Shown: positions 9,786-19,822, counted from the stretch's first letter. The stretch is DNA of 64,000 nt from Candidatus Zixiibacteriota bacterium (GCA_022614805.1 JAKEHY010000017.1:81758-145757), one strand, 5' to 3'. The notes: generated by a model not told the origin, from the sequence alone. Translations and numbers: made by a program.

Positions 9786-9810
9786 GGGCCTCCAAAGGGA
9801 GACCTTTTTT
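9786..9810 (+). terminator. Rho-independent terminator
   Basis: GG-CTCC pairs with GGGAG-CC around an AAA loop and is followed by six T. It sits 34 bp after the isomerase-like gene and separates it from the cupredoxin cassette. Confidence 0.6.
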
Positions 9811-9878
9811 GCTGACTTTAGGCCCCTGCCAGAACGCCGATAAGATTAAGGAGGGATTCGTCTTAAAGGAGGGGAAGT

Positions 9879-10537
9879 ATGCGTCTATTCGGGTTGGTTC
9901 TTGCGGCTTTACTGCTTTCGCTCCCCCGGCTTTCGGCCGGAACGCTGGAGGGCCGGCTGCCGGACTTCCCCCCCCGGTTACCCTTCAAAGTGTGGAGCGT
10001 TATCCCACGGGGGCCAAACCTTCGATGCCGGACACCTTTTACAAGCCGCCCGCTACGGTGGTTTATCTTGTTCCGGTCTCCGCACGAGAGCCACAAAAAT
10101 TCGAGCCTCCTGCCGCCCATCCCCGAGTCGTTCAAGCGAACCGCCGTTTCATTCCGGAAGTTTTACCGGTGGTCGTGGGAACGACCGTCGATTTCCCCAA
10201 CTTCGACCCCTTCTTCCACAACGCTTTTTCCTACTCCAAAACCAAAAAGTTCGATTTGGGCCGCTACCCCACCGGAAAATCCCGTGCCGTAACTTTTGAC
10301 AAGCCCGGGCCGGTCCGGGTTTTCTGCGAGATCCATTCGGATATGAACTGCGTCGTTCTGGTTCTGGAAAATCCCTACTTTACCCATCCCGACGTGGAGG
10401 GGAGCTTCAAAATTGAAAACGTGCCGGAAGGGGAGTATCTTCTGAAAGTTTGGCACAAGACCTCCGAATGGGGCACCCGACCGGTTAAAATTTCGGACGA
10501 AAAGCCTGTCGCCATCGATTTTCAGGAAAGCCGATGA
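9879..10537 (+). pseudogene. Secreted cupredoxin-domain protein, frameshifted at a C8 run
   Basis: A strong ribosome site (AAAGGAGG) precedes the ATG at 9879, which opens a clear signal peptide (MRLFGLVLAALLLSLPRLSA). After about 30 codons this frame degenerates, and the conserved domain continues in the -1 frame up to 10537. The switch fits a slip or missing base in the C8 run at 9968-9975; with nine C the product would be one continuous protein of about 219 residues. The C-terminal domain has type-1 copper ligands: His in FFHNAF and Cys-His-Met in VFCEIHSDM. A beta-sandwich tail (VEGSFKIENVPEGEY) resembles carboxypeptidase-regulatory or methylamine-utilisation-like proteins. The stop overlaps the histidine kinase start (ATGA). 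It could be an assembly error, a phase-variable gene or a true pseudogene. Confidence 0.75.
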
Positions 10538-12333
10538 AGTTTGGTGCCAGCCGCCTGCAGCGGCAGCTTTTCTTCTCGGCCCTTGGGCTTATTCTCATGC
10601 TGGTTCTCTTTTCCCTCTTTACGATTTACCGGGCATCCAGAAAGAAGCTCACCAGCTACCTTCGGGACGAACTGGCGCAAAGTTTGCCCGTGTCCAAAAA
10701 GTTTTTGCAGCAACGCCAACGCTATCTATTGGCCGAGGGTCAAGTCATCGCCAACGACCCCCGCTTCTTCGCCGCCATGGCGGAGGGGGACGGCTCCACG
10801 GCCCAGGCTGAAGCGGAAAGGTTCCAGGCGATTGTGAACGCCGATTTGCTGGCAGTCATCGGCCCAAGGGGGGAGCTGCTCGCCTCGGTTATGGAAAAAC
10901 CCGAAGGGCGAATCAAAGAAACGGATCTCGTCCTCCTAAAGAAATTCAATTACCGCGGCCAGAACGGAATGTTGGCCCTTTCCCAAAGAATTTATCAGTT
11001 GGTGCAAATCCCTCTGCAGGCTCCCGGCCACGGGGAAATCGGGCAGTTGCTGCTCGGCTACGCCATCGATTCGAGTCTGGCTCGGAGCTTGAAAGACATC
11101 ACCCATTCGGAAGTTTGTTTCTTCCTGAATGGAGGGCCAGTCGCGACCACCCTGAACGCGGCCCGCACGGCCGAATTGGAGCGGTTTTCACCCTCCTTAA
11201 ACAGGTCGGAAAAAGTCAACGAGGTTTCCATTGGAGGCGAAGACTTCCTCGTTCTGTGCCGGAGCTTGGAGACCGGTCTGCCCTCCCAAACTCCAATTTG
11301 GTACTGCCTGCTTAAATCCGAAGATAAAGTCATCCTCCCTTTGATGAACCAGATATTCCGTTCCTTTTTCCTGCCCGTTTTGATTGGGACGGTCATAACC
11401 ATTCTCGGTTCCTATTTTCTGTCGATGAAAATCGGCCGGCGGCTTGAAAAGCTGGTGGCCGGCGCGAACCAGATAAGCTCCGGCAACCTGGATTTCACCC
11501 TGCCGCCCTCCGCCAAAGACGAAATAGGGCGTCTTTCGGAGGCTTTCAACCAAATGCGCATCTCGCTCAAAAACCGCCTGGAGGAACTGAAGGAGGCCCA
11601 CGCCCAAGCGCTGCGGGAGGAGCGGCTGGGAATCGTCGGTCGGATGGCGGCCACCATCATTCACGATTTCCGCGGCCCGATGCAGGTCATCCAAGGTTCG
11701 GCCGAGCTTTTGGCCGTGCCGGAGGCCAGCAAGGAAAAAAGGGAGCGCCACAGCGGGGTTATCGTCCAGCAGGTGGAACGGATGGCCAATATGACCCAGG
11801 AGTTGTTGGATTTCGCCAAAGGGGAAAGCCGCGCCCGGCGGGTGGTCCTGGATATTGAAGACCTGCTGACCGAAATCAACTTCCAAGCCGAAGAGCTTTG
11901 CCGCAACACCCCGGTGCGGGTGGACGTCGAACTGAAAAAACCGTTCCAGCTCTGGGCCGACAAGGAAAAGATACTGCGGGTTTTTATGAACCTGATTCGC
12001 AACGCCAAGGAAGCGATGGCGGGGGGCGGGGGAATCAAAATCACCGCCTTTTTGGACCGGGTGGAGGGGGTTATTCAGGTCGTCGATAACGGGCCCGGAA
12101 TTGCCCCGGAGCTGGTCGGTCGTCTGTTCCAGCCGTTCGCCACCTTCGGCAAAGCCGGCGGTACCGGTCTGGGACTGGCATTGAGCAAAAAGATTGTCGA
12201 AGAACATGGGGGGGCCATTCAGTGCGACTCCGGGCCGGGAGAAGGTACCACCTTCACTATCCGGCTGCCGGCCGGCGAAAAGGTGGCTTTGGAAACCATC
12301 GCTCATACGGAAACAAGCAAGATTCTGATTTGA
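10534..12333 (+). CDS. Membrane sensor histidine kinase (HAMP, HATPase)
   Basis: 599 residues. A first membrane helix (about 12-31), a periplasmic sensor region of about 240 residues resembling a CACHE-type fold, a second helix (about 275-296), a HAMP linker ([17 protein letters not shown]) and a short coiled coil lead to the kinase core. The H-box [10 protein letters not shown] places the phospho-acceptor at His377. The N-box [10 protein letters not shown] (Asn490) and the G-boxes DNGPGIAP and GGTGLGLAL are intact, so it should be active. It overlaps the upstream cupredoxin gene by four bases and is followed by an outer-membrane barrel gene. No response regulator is encoded nearby, so its partner must lie elsewhere. 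Confidence 0.92.
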   Translation: MKFGASRLQRQLFFSALGLILMLVLFSLFTIYRASRKKLTSYLRDELAQSLPVSKKFLQQRQRYLLAEGQVIANDPRFFAAMAEGDGSTAQAEAERFQAIVNADLLAVIGPRGELLASVMEKPEGRIKETDLVLLKKFNYRGQNGMLALSQRIYQLVQIPLQAPGHGEIGQLLLGYAIDSSLARSLKDITHSEVCFFLNGGPVATTLNAARTAELERFSPSLNRSEKVNEVSIGGEDFLVLCRSLETGLPSQTPIWYCLLKSEDKVILPLMNQIFRSFFLPVLIGTVITILGSYFLSMKIGRRLEKLVAGANQISSGNLDFTLPPSAKDEIGRLSEAFNQMRISLKNRLEELKEAHAQALREERLGIVGRMAATIIHDFRGPMQVIQGSAELLAVPEASKEKRERHSGVIVQQVERMANMTQELLDFAKGESRARRVVLDIEDLLTEINFQAEELCRNTPVRVDVELKKPFQLWADKEKILRVFMNLIRNAKEAMAGGGGIKITAFLDRVEGVIQVVDNGPGIAPELVGRLFQPFATFGKAGGTGLGLALSKKIVEEHGGAIQCDSGPGEGTTFTIRLPAGEKVALETIAHTETSKILI

Positions 12334-12344
12334 GGAGGGCGGAT

Positions 12345-13511
12345 ATGAACAGACAGCTGAAATGGAATTTCCTGGTTGCCGCTTTGATTTTTTCAACTCC
12401 TCTTGCAAAAGCCGAAAACCCCTTGGAAACTCACCTCCTGATTGATGTGGTGGGCCGCAACACCGGCGCCAAGAACATCTCGAATTTCACCTTCTTCGGG
12501 CAATCCAACTTCGACGCCCTCCGAATCCGGCTTTTTCTGGAAAAAAAGGTCTCCGACCGGGTGGAGGTTTTCACCCAATTGCTCTCCAACAATGCCAATT
12601 CCCCCCGGGTCTACGGGGGCTACGTGCGCCTCAAATCCGGCAGCCCCTGGGGCAACCTGGAGGCCGGGCTCGTTCGCAATCCCTTTGGCACGTGGGGACC
12701 CCGGACCTATTCGGACAAAAACCCTTTGGTCGGAATCCCGCTCGGATACGGCTACCACACCGCCTTAATCGTTTACATGGCCGCCTTGCAGAAAAGCCCG
12801 GCGGAGCTCTTCTCCTTCCGCGGCCGCGGCGGCGACCCGGCTCCCAATTACGGCATCAGTTCCGGCCTGCCGGTGGTGTATGACAACTGCTGGAACTCCG
12901 GTTTTCTGATTTTTGGCGGCAACGGAAAGATTGACTATATGCTGGGAGCGCTGGCCGGCTCGTTATCGAATCCAACCATTGAACTGGAACGTTCCCGCCC
13001 CCAGGTTTCCGGCCGCATCGGCTTTGCGCCGATGCTCGGCCTGACGGTTGGAAGTTCCTTGGCCTACGGGCCGTACCTAACCAATGAAAGCAAATCCGAA
13101 CTCCCGGCGGGAGCGGATGTCAGCGACTACTCCCAGCGGATTTTCGGATTAGACCTGAATTTCGAACGGGAAAAATTCATCGGCCATTCCGAAGCGATGG
13201 TCAATCGCTGGATTCATCCCTACATTTCCCAACCGCTGGATGTGTACACCGGATACGTGGAAGGGATGTATAAATTTGCTACTCAATTTTTCTTTGCCGC
13301 CCGCTACGACCGAATGGAATTTTCAAAAATCGCCGACCCGGCCGGCGGCGAGAGCGTATGGGACTATCCTTTGTACCGGATAGAAACGGGGCTGGGGTAT
13401 CGCTTCGACCGCAACGTCACCATCAAACTGGTGGGGCAGCTGACCCGTTTTCCGGGCCAGTCGCAATTCAACGACGGCATCCTCGCGACGCAGATTTCCA
13501 CCAGCTTTTAA
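12345..13511 (+). CDS. Outer-membrane beta-barrel/porin-like protein
   Basis: 388 residues from the ATG at 12345, which has a GAGGAGGG ribosome site 11 bp after the kinase stop; a longer upstream in-frame reading lies inside the kinase gene. The signal peptide is MNRQLKWNFLVAALIFSTPLAKA. The mature chain shows alternating hydrophobic/aromatic strands, repeated GYVRL/GLVRNPFG-like segments and a C-terminal phenylalanine (TQISTSF), as expected for BAM-inserted barrels. Its position after the cupredoxin and the sensor kinase suggests that the three work together at the cell envelope, perhaps around copper or another redox ligand; that link is inference. Confidence 0.8.
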   Translation: MNRQLKWNFLVAALIFSTPLAKAENPLETHLLIDVVGRNTGAKNISNFTFFGQSNFDALRIRLFLEKKVSDRVEVFTQLLSNNANSPRVYGGYVRLKSGSPWGNLEAGLVRNPFGTWGPRTYSDKNPLVGIPLGYGYHTALIVYMAALQKSPAELFSFRGRGGDPAPNYGISSGLPVVYDNCWNSGFLIFGGNGKIDYMLGALAGSLSNPTIELERSRPQVSGRIGFAPMLGLTVGSSLAYGPYLTNESKSELPAGADVSDYSQRIFGLDLNFEREKFIGHSEAMVNRWIHPYISQPLDVYTGYVEGMYKFATQFFFAARYDRMEFSKIADPAGGESVWDYPLYRIETGLGYRFDRNVTIKLVGQLTRFPGQSQFNDGILATQISTSF

Positions 13512-13516
13512 TCCCA

Positions 13517-13554
13517 CAAAAAAGGGAGTTGCGCTCAAGCGAAACCCCCTTTTT
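13517..13554 (+). terminator. Bidirectional-looking terminator
   Basis: AAAAAGGG and a GTT-CGCT extension pair with the mirror arm AAACCCCCTTTTT, giving a stem of about 12-13 bp with two mismatches. T and A tracts flank it, so it may end both the barrel operon (+) and argF (-), which converge here. Confidence 0.7.
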
Positions 13555-13588
13555 GTCATTAGGTAGCGGAAACCTTCAGGGTTCCATC

Positions 13589-13608
13589 TGGAGGTCTAAA
13601 GACCTCCA
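13589..13608. repeat. Perfect 20-bp palindrome
   Basis: TGGAGGTCTAAAGACCTCCA is its own reverse complement. It lies between convergent genes just after the terminator and just before the argF stop. It looks like one member of the intergenic palindromic repeats seen elsewhere in the window, with a different core sequence. Confidence 0.65.
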
Positions 13609-13635
13609 CTACGCCAAAAGCAGTTGGAGGAAAAC

Positions 13636-14556
13636 CTATTTCCTTTTTTTCGAAGACTGGACCAAGTGGGAGATAATCCCCATCTGAATCCAGAGCCGGT
13701 TTTCGGCTTGGTCAAAAACCGCCGACTGCGGCCCGTCCATAACCTCGTCGGTGATTTCCTCCCCCCGTTTGGCGGGGAGGCAGTGCAGGACAATGGCGCC
13801 TGGCGCGGCTTTCCTCAAAAGCGCGGCGTTGACCTGAAAATCGGCCAAAAGCCGCCTTTTCTCGTCCGCGAGATGTTTCTGCCCCATCGAGGCCCACACA
13901 TCCGTGTAGACAACCTCGACGCCGGAGACCGCTTCGGCCGGGTTGGAGGTGAGTTTTACCTGGCTCTTCCCTGCCTTACGGGCCGCTTTGAGAAGATTTC
14001 TGTCCGGCCAGGTGGAATCGGAAGTGCCGATTCGCAGATCGATGGGAACTTGCGTAGCCAGCTCCAGCCAGGAGTTGGTGATATTGTTGCCATCCCCCAG
14101 ATAGGCGATAGAGAACTTCTCCTTTTTCTTAAACTTTTCATAAACCGTCAACAAGTCTCCCAGAATCTGACAGGGGTGGGATAAATCGGTCAGGGCGTTG
14201 ATGACCGGGCAGGAGGCCCGGCGGGCCAGCTCCTCCACGTCGGCCTGTGAATAGGTGCGAATGACAATTAAGCCGACGTAACGGGAAAGCACCCGGGCGA
14301 CATCGGCAATCGATTCCCGCTTCCCCAAATCGATTTCCTCCTGCCGAAGATAGATGGAACTGCCTCCCAATCGGGTGATGCCCACCTCAAAGGAAACCCG
14401 CGTCCGCAGGGAGGGCTTGTGAAAAATTAAGGCAGCCGTTTTGCCTGCCAAGGGCTTGGTCTTAAGCCTTCCCATTTTGAAGGCCAAGGCCATCTGCAAA
14501 ACTTCCTGAATTTCCTTCGCGGAAAAATCGTTGACGGCTAAGAAATCCTTTTTCAC
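13636..14556 (-). CDS. argF: Ornithine carbamoyltransferase
   Basis: 306-residue enzyme that makes citrulline from ornithine and carbamoyl phosphate in arginine biosynthesis. The carbamoyl-phosphate loop reads SLRTR (Ser49-Arg53) within KPSLRTRVSFE, HPCQ is at 127-130, and the ornithine-side HCLP motif is at 258-261. Length is standard for the trimeric anabolic form. The start is a GTG. It lies 28 bp downstream of hslU and ends the long minus-strand housekeeping run. N-acetylornithine carbamoyltransferase is a related alternative, but the motif set fits OTC. Confidence 0.93.
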   Translation of the reverse strand: MKKDFLAVNDFSAKEIQEVLQMALAFKMGRLKTKPLAGKTAALIFHKPSLRTRVSFEVGITRLGGSSIYLRQEEIDLGKRESIADVARVLSRYVGLIVIRTYSQADVEELARRASCPVINALTDLSHPCQILGDLLTVYEKFKKKEKFSIAYLGDGNNITNSWLELATQVPIDLRIGTSDSTWPDRNLLKAARKAGKSQVKLTSNPAEAVSGVEVVYTDVWASMGQKHLADEKRRLLADFQVNAALLRKAAPGAIVLHCLPAKRGEEITDEVMDGPQSAVFDQAENRLWIQMGIISHLVQSSKKRK

Positions 14557-14584
14557 AATCGTCTGAAGTCCTCTTTTGTCTGGT

Positions 14585-15922
14585 TTATAGAATGTAGCGG
14601 CTCAAATCTTCGTCTTCCACCACTTGTTTTAGAGTTTTTTCCACAACTTCGGCGGTGATTTTCAGTTTTTTCAGTTTCGGGTCGGGTGCCCGGAACAGGT
14701 ATTCGTCCAGAAGCGCCGTCATTACCGTGTGCAGCCGGCGGGCGCCGATGTTTTCGGTCCGCTCGTTGACCAAGGAGGCTGTTTTGGCAATGGCGAAAAC
14801 GGCGTCCTCGCTGAAGCTTGTCTCAATTCCCTCCGTGGCCAAAAGCTCGGTGTACTGCTTGACCAAAGCATTCTTCGGCTCGGTCAAAATTCGGACAAAA
14901 TCCTCGGTGGTCAGGCTGTCCAGTTCCACCCGGATGGGAAAGCGCCCCTGCAGCTCCGGAATCAAATCGGAGGGCTTGGCGGTGTGAAAGGCCCCGGCGG
15001 CGATGAAAAGGATATGGTCGGTCTTCACCATCCCGTATTTAGTCATCACGTTGGAGCCCTCGACAATAGGGAGCAAATCCCGCTGCACCCCTTCACGGGA
15101 AACGTCGGGGCCGGTTTTCACTTTTTCTCCGGTTATCTTGTCGATTTCGTCCAGAAAAACGATGCCGGAGTTTTCCACCCGGTCAACCGCTTCGCCGATG
15201 ACCTCATCCATATCGACCAGTTTCCCCGACTCTTCTTGCGTCAAAACCCGCTGGGCCTCCTCCACGCTCATTTTCCGCCGTTTGGTTTTTTTGGGCATCA
15301 TCCCGGAAATCATCTCCTGGAAGTTTACCCCCAGTTCCTCCATTCCGGCCGGGGAGAAAACCTCTATCATCGGAAAGGCCTGCACGGGAATTTCCACTTC
15401 CACCGGCCGTTTGGCCAGCTTCCCTTCGCGCAGTTGAACGCGAAGTTTTTCGCGCGTCGAATCCCCGTCCCCCGCTTCCACGGATGTCTCGGGGCCGACC
15501 GCTGGTCGGGCCGGCAGTAGGATGTCTAAAATCCGCTCCTCCGCCTGCCGAGTCGCTTTTTCCTGCACGCGTTGCGACATCTCTTTGCGCACCTGGGCCA
15601 CGGCCAAATCGACCAGGTCCCGCACCATCGATTCCACATCCCGCCCCACGTAGCCGACTTCGGTGAACTTGGAGGCCTCCACTTTGATAAAAGGGGCATT
15701 GGCCAAAAAAGCGAGCCGGCGGGCGATTTCCGTCTTCCCCACGCCGGTGGGGCCAATCATTATGATGTTGTTCGGCATTACTTCTTCCCGCAGTTCCTCC
15801 GAAAGCTGCTGGCGCCGCCAGCGGTTGCGAAGGGAAATCGCCACCGCCCGTTTGGCCCTCTCCTGCCCGACGATGTATTTATCCAGTTCCTTGACGATTT
15901 CTCTGGGTGTTAATTCCTTCAT
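14585..15922 (-). CDS. hslU: HslU, ATPase subunit of the HslUV protease
   Basis: 445-residue AAA+ unfoldase that feeds substrates into the HslV peptidase. The Walker A motif GPTGVGKT is at 57-64, Walker B is VFLDEIDKI, and the sensor-2/C-terminal region includes [12 protein letters not shown]. The C-terminus ends in DLSRYIL, the type of tail that inserts into HslV. The I-domain (about 110-240) is present. It overlaps hslV by four bases (ATGA). Confidence 0.97.
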   Translation of the reverse strand: MKELTPREIVKELDKYIVGQERAKRAVAISLRNRWRRQQLSEELREEVMPNNIIMIGPTGVGKTEIARRLAFLANAPFIKVEASKFTEVGYVGRDVESMVRDLVDLAVAQVRKEMSQRVQEKATRQAEERILDILLPARPAVGPETSVEAGDGDSTREKLRVQLREGKLAKRPVEVEIPVQAFPMIEVFSPAGMEELGVNFQEMISGMMPKKTKRRKMSVEEAQRVLTQEESGKLVDMDEVIGEAVDRVENSGIVFLDEIDKITGEKVKTGPDVSREGVQRDLLPIVEGSNVMTKYGMVKTDHILFIAAGAFHTAKPSDLIPELQGRFPIRVELDSLTTEDFVRILTEPKNALVKQYTELLATEGIETSFSEDAVFAIAKTASLVNERTENIGARRLHTVMTALLDEYLFRAPDPKLKKLKITAEVVEKTLKQVVEDEDLSRYIL

Positions 15923-16449
15923 AACTCCTCGATCGTGATTTTGTCATTGGTGTAAATGCAAATCTCGGCGGCAATTTCCAGCGAGCGGCGGACGATTTCT
16001 TTGGCTGAAAGTTTGGAATGCGCCGCCAGGGCCCGCGCCGCCGAGAGGGCGTACGGCCCGCCGGAGCCGATGGAGACGATTTTGTCGTCCGGCTCAATGA
16101 CGTCCCCGTTGCCGGAAATGATTAGAGCCTGCTTGGCATCCAGAACGGCCAACAACGCTTCGAGACGGCGCAGATAGCGGTCGGTTCTCCAATCCTTGGC
16201 CAGCTCCACGGCCGCGCGGGAAAGATTCCCCTTAAATTCATCGATTTTCGCCTCGAACCGCTCAAACAGGGTAAAGGCATCCGCCGAAGAGCCGGCAAAA
16301 CCGGCTAAAATTGAGTCCCCCGCCAGCCGGCGCAGCTTTTTAGCGTTATGCTTGACGATGGTGTCCTCGAAGGTGACCTGACCATCCCCGCCCAAAGCCG
16401 CCTTGCCATCCTTAATGACCCCCACGATGGTTGTGCCGTGAAATATCAT
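15919..16449 (-). CDS. hslV: HslV, peptidase subunit of the HslUV protease
   Basis: 176-residue proteasome-beta-like peptidase. The N-terminus [11 protein letters not shown] means that a short propeptide must be removed to expose the catalytic threonine (Thr6 of the TTIVGV segment). [19 protein letters not shown] and [14 protein letters not shown] are typical family segments. It partners with the overlapping hslU gene. About 114 bp, including a perfect palindrome, separates it from xerC. Confidence 0.96.
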   Translation of the reverse strand: MIFHGTTIVGVIKDGKAALGGDGQVTFEDTIVKHNAKKLRRLAGDSILAGFAGSSADAFTLFERFEAKIDEFKGNLSRAAVELAKDWRTDRYLRRLEALLAVLDAKQALIISGNGDVIEPDDKIVSIGSGGPYALSAARALAAHSKLSAKEIVRRSLEIAAEICIYTNDKITIEEL

Positions 16450-16539
16450 CCAACCTCCTGCTATGCAATATAATTTTTTTCAGGGTAACCGGTAGCCCGA
16501 AAAGGGTGAACCGAAAGGTACATCCCTACGCTTGCTCTT

Positions 16540-16567
16540 GTAGGGGTTTGATTAATCAAACCCCTAC
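16540..16567. repeat. 28-bp perfect palindrome, copy 1 (overlaps xerC stop)
   Basis: GTAGGGGTTTGATT is followed directly by its exact reverse complement. The same 28 bp occurs at 21640-21667. This copy contains the TAG stop codon of xerC, so the element has been taken into the gene end. Only one thymine of context upstream is shared in both copies (TTG/TGG), suggesting that the 28 bp is the mobile or amplified unit. Confidence 0.9.
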
Positions 16568-17559
16568 CTGCGGGAAAACTTTTTATGCTGTTCTTTGAGC
16601 CACTCCGGGTCGACGGCGGTGTAAATCTGGGTGGTGGAGATTTTGCTGTGGCCCAAAAGCTCCTGCAGGGAGCGCAAATCAATGCCCCGGCGGTAGAGAT
16701 GAGTGGCGAAGGTATGACGCAGGGCGTGAGGGGAAATGTCGGGCCGGCCGTCGACGGTCAGGAGCACCTTTTTGACCATCCGAGCGATGCCCCGCCGGGA
16801 AAAAGCCGTGCCATCTTCCTTGCAAAACAACATTTCGAATCTGCTGTGACGGGAGTTATTTAGGGTGAGCAGAGTCGAACCGCTCCCGACACGGGCGTCA
16901 GGAGTAACTCCGGACACAACCCTTTTTTCGGCAGTTTCGCAAATGTCAAGATAAACCCTCAATGCCTCAACTGCCTTTTCAGTCATAGGCACTCCGCGGG
17001 CTTTCCCCCCCTTGCCCAAAACCTGCACCCAGCAACGCTCCAAGTCAAGGTCGTCCCGTTTCAGAGTTGAAAGTTCCCCCAGCCGCAGGCCGGAGGAGTA
17101 AAAAAGCTCCAAAATGGCCCGATTGCGGGCTTTTTCGAATGCCGTAGCACCCGGGCCCGGGACAACCGGTTCGTCAAAAAGTTTCTCCACCTGCCGCTCA
17201 TTCAAGCTTCTCGGCGGTTTGCGGACAAATTTGGGGGAGGAAATGTAAACGGAAAGGTCTTCCGCGCTCCGCTCCGTGCGGTAAAGGAACTTGAAAAACT
17301 GCCGCAGGGTGGAGGCCCGCCGGGAAAGCGTCCGGCCGGACTGCCCGGCTACGGCGCCCAGGCGGGTGAAATAGGCGCGGAAACTATCCGGGCCGATTTT
17401 GTCCGGCTCAAAGTCCGCCTCGAAATTTTTATACCCGAGCGCGTCAAAGAAAAGAGCCAAATCCTTACGATAGGCATTCAGGGTATTGGGTGAAACGCAT
17501 TTCTTTTTCAGGTGAGTTAAAAATTCCCCCAGAACGGCTTGCACCAATTCGGCGGACAT
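16564..17559 (-). CDS. xerC: Tyrosine recombinase, XerC/XerD type
   Basis: 331-residue site-specific recombinase, probably resolving chromosome dimers at dif. The catalytic set is visible: Arg159 (SGLRLGEL), His278 and Arg281 (HALRH), His304 (LGHSKIS) and Tyr313 (TQIYTAVD), plus a Lys in the GKGGKARG hairpin near 186. An N-terminal SAM-like core-binding domain covers about 1-110. It is some 30 residues longer than E. coli XerC because of an insertion (about 205-250) between the Lys hairpin and the HxxR motif. The topA-xerC-hslV-hslU order matches the conserved codV/clpQ/clpY arrangement of Firmicutes, which supports a housekeeping Xer rather than a phage integrase. Confidence 0.88.
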   Translation of the reverse strand: MSAELVQAVLGEFLTHLKKKCVSPNTLNAYRKDLALFFDALGYKNFEADFEPDKIGPDSFRAYFTRLGAVAGQSGRTLSRRASTLRQFFKFLYRTERSAEDLSVYISSPKFVRKPPRSLNERQVEKLFDEPVVPGPGATAFEKARNRAILELFYSSGLRLGELSTLKRDDLDLERCWVQVLGKGGKARGVPMTEKAVEALRVYLDICETAEKRVVSGVTPDARVGSGSTLLTLNNSRHSRFEMLFCKEDGTAFSRRGIARMVKKVLLTVDGRPDISPHALRHTFATHLYRRGIDLRSLQELLGHSKISTTQIYTAVDPEWLKEQHKKFSRR

Positions 17560-17560
17560 T

Positions 17561-19795
17561 CTACGCCACCGGCGAGGCCGCCGGAGCCGGGGTGATTTCG
17601 GTTTTGCAGACCGGGCAGAGAAGGTAGTCCCCTTTAGTCTTGGTGGACTTCATCAACATAAAAGAGGAATCCCCCTTGGGACAGGCGGTCGGCACCGGGC
17701 GGTCCCAGGTTGCAAACTTGCACTTCGGATAGTTGGAGCAGGAATAGAAAATCCGCCGGCTTTTGCTGCGGCGCTCGACAAGCTCCCCGCCGCATTTCTC
17801 AGGGCATTTGACGCCGGTCGATTTTACCAGCGGCTTGGTGTTCTTGCATTCCGGATAAGCCGAACAGGCCAGAAACGCGCCGTAGCGCCCACGCTTCACC
17901 ACCATCGGCGAGCCGCACTTGTCGCAGACTTCGGTAACCGCCTGCGCCTCTTCCGAGCCCTCCAAGGGCTTGGTCGATTTGCACTCCGGATAGCCGGAAC
18001 AGGCCAGAAACTTGCCGTGCCGTCCCCAGCGCACAACCATCGGCCGGCCGCATTTTTCGCACACCTCGTCCGTTTTCTCCTGGGTCGATTTGCGAATTTC
18101 CTTTTCCTTCTTTTTGGCGGCGGCCAGATCCTCTTCGAACGGCTCGTAAAAATCTTTCAAAACCTTAACCCAGTTATCCTTGCCATCCTCGACGGAGTCC
18201 AACTCCTCCTCCATTGTGCGGGTGAACTCGTAGTTGAAAATGTCCGGAAACTCCGCCACCAAAATCCGGTTCACGGTTTTCCCCAAATCGGTGGGGAAAA
18301 GCCGCCGCTCCCCGACCTCGACGTAATGCCGGGTTTTGATGGTGGTGATAATCGAAGCATAGGTGGAGGGCCGCCCGATGCCGCGCGCTTCCAGCTCCCG
18401 CACCAGGGCCGCTTCGGTAAAGCGGGGTGGCGGTTTGGTGAAATGCTGGGCCGGCTCCAGCCTGTTCAAGGATAGCGGCGTGCCGACCGCGAGCACCGGA
18501 ATTTCAAACTCTTCCTCTTCATCCCCGTTTTCATCCTTCAGCTCCTCATAAACCGCCAGGAAACCGGGGAACTTCAGGTTCTGCGACGTGGCCCGGAACA
18601 GATAATCGCCGCCGGTGACCTCGACGGTCAGGACGTCGAAAATCGCCGAGGCCATCTGCGAAGCGACAAACCGGTTCCAGATAAGCTCGTATAACCGGAA
18701 CAAGTCTTTTTCGAGATGTTTTTTTACCGCCTTGGGAGGGTATTCAAAATAGGTCGGGCGAATCGCCTCGTGGGCATCCTGGGCCCCCTTTTTGGACTTG
18801 TAAAAGCGCGGCTCTTCCGGCAGATACTCTCTGCCGTACTGATTTTGAATGAATTGGGAGGCTGCCGCCTGCGCCTCCTTGGCCACCCGCACGGAATCTG
18901 TGCGCATATAGGTGATTAAGCCGACCGTTTCCCCCTCGATGTCCACCCCTTCATACAACCGCTGGGCCAAAGTCATCGTTTTGCTGGTGGAAAAACCGAG
19001 CCGGCGGCTGGCATCCTGCTGCAGCGTGCTGGTGATGTATGGAGGATACGGGTTTTTCTGCCGTTCCTCAATTTTCTGGTGGGAGACGGCATACTTCTGC
19101 TTTTCGATGTCGGCCAAGACGGCATCGGTAGCCGCCTGGCTGCCAAGTTCAAAGTTTTCCCCCTTTATTTTGACCAGCTTGGCGGCGAAAATTTCCTTCT
19201 TTGGCGTTTCGAAGAAGGCTTTGACCGACCAGTACTCTTTGGGGACGAATTTTTCAATTTCCTCTTCCCGCTCGCACACCAACCGCAGGGCAACCGACTG
19301 CACCCGCCCGGCCGAAAGGCCGCGGTGCACGGTCTTCCAGAGAAGCGGGCTGATTTGATACCCGACCAGCCGGTCCAAAATCCGGCGGGCCTGCTGGGCT
19401 TCCACCTTATGGATGTCGATTTTGCCGGCTTCAGAAATCCCCCGCCGGACCGCTTCCTTGGTGATTTCGTTGAAAGAAGCCCGCAGCGGTTTTTTGAGTT
19501 TCAGCTGCCGGGCCACGTGGTGGGCAATCGCCTCCCCTTCCCGATCCGGGTCGGGCGCCAGATAAACTTTATCCGCTTCTTTGGCCGCCCGTTTCAGTTC
19601 GTTGATGGTTTCCCTGCGTTTGGGGACGATTTCGTACTCCGGTTCGAATTTGTTATCCAAATCCACCCCCAGCCGGCTTTTGGGCAAATCCATAATGTGC
19701 CCCTTGGTCGCCAAAACGTTGTAGTCACGCCCTAAAATCTTTTTTAAGGTTTTGGTCTTGGTGGGTGACTCGACGATGACTAAATTTTTCGCCAT
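17561..19795 (-). CDS. topA: DNA topoisomerase I
   Basis: 744-residue type IA topoisomerase relaxing negative supercoils. An N-terminal TOPRIM domain (IVESPTKTKTLKKILG; DPDREGEAIA) is followed by the cleavage/strand-passage core with the active-site tyrosine Tyr296 in LITYMRTDSVR. The C-terminus carries zinc-ribbon repeats: three full CxxC units (CEKCGRP, CDKCGSP, CPEKCGG) and a final unit starting CPKGDS that keeps fewer cysteines (CPVC at its end). It is separated from xerC by one base and lies downstream of rpoZ. Confidence 0.97.
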   Translation of the reverse strand: MAKNLVIVESPTKTKTLKKILGRDYNVLATKGHIMDLPKSRLGVDLDNKFEPEYEIVPKRRETINELKRAAKEADKVYLAPDPDREGEAIAHHVARQLKLKKPLRASFNEITKEAVRRGISEAGKIDIHKVEAQQARRILDRLVGYQISPLLWKTVHRGLSAGRVQSVALRLVCEREEEIEKFVPKEYWSVKAFFETPKKEIFAAKLVKIKGENFELGSQAATDAVLADIEKQKYAVSHQKIEERQKNPYPPYITSTLQQDASRRLGFSTSKTMTLAQRLYEGVDIEGETVGLITYMRTDSVRVAKEAQAAASQFIQNQYGREYLPEEPRFYKSKKGAQDAHEAIRPTYFEYPPKAVKKHLEKDLFRLYELIWNRFVASQMASAIFDVLTVEVTGGDYLFRATSQNLKFPGFLAVYEELKDENGDEEEEFEIPVLAVGTPLSLNRLEPAQHFTKPPPRFTEAALVRELEARGIGRPSTYASIITTIKTRHYVEVGERRLFPTDLGKTVNRILVAEFPDIFNYEFTRTMEEELDSVEDGKDNWVKVLKDFYEPFEEDLAAAKKKEKEIRKSTQEKTDEVCEKCGRPMVVRWGRHGKFLACSGYPECKSTKPLEGSEEAQAVTEVCDKCGSPMVVKRGRYGAFLACSAYPECKNTKPLVKSTGVKCPEKCGGELVERRSKSRRIFYSCSNYPKCKFATWDRPVPTACPKGDSSFMLMKSTKTKGDYLLCPVCKTEITPAPAASPVA

Positions 19796-19822
19796 ATGGG
19801 AAACTCAACCCCCCGAAAAAAG

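Noticed and set aside
9809..9878. Open frame from 9809 as the start of the cupredoxin gene
   Set aside because: It would give a protein without a signal peptide and lies over a terminator tail; the ATG at 9879 has a strong ribosome site and a clean signal peptide, so a frameshift explains the data better.
11197..12408. Minus-strand 403-residue ORF antisense to the histidine kinase
   Set aside because: It is a frame shadow of a GC-rich gene with intact kinase motifs on the other strand.
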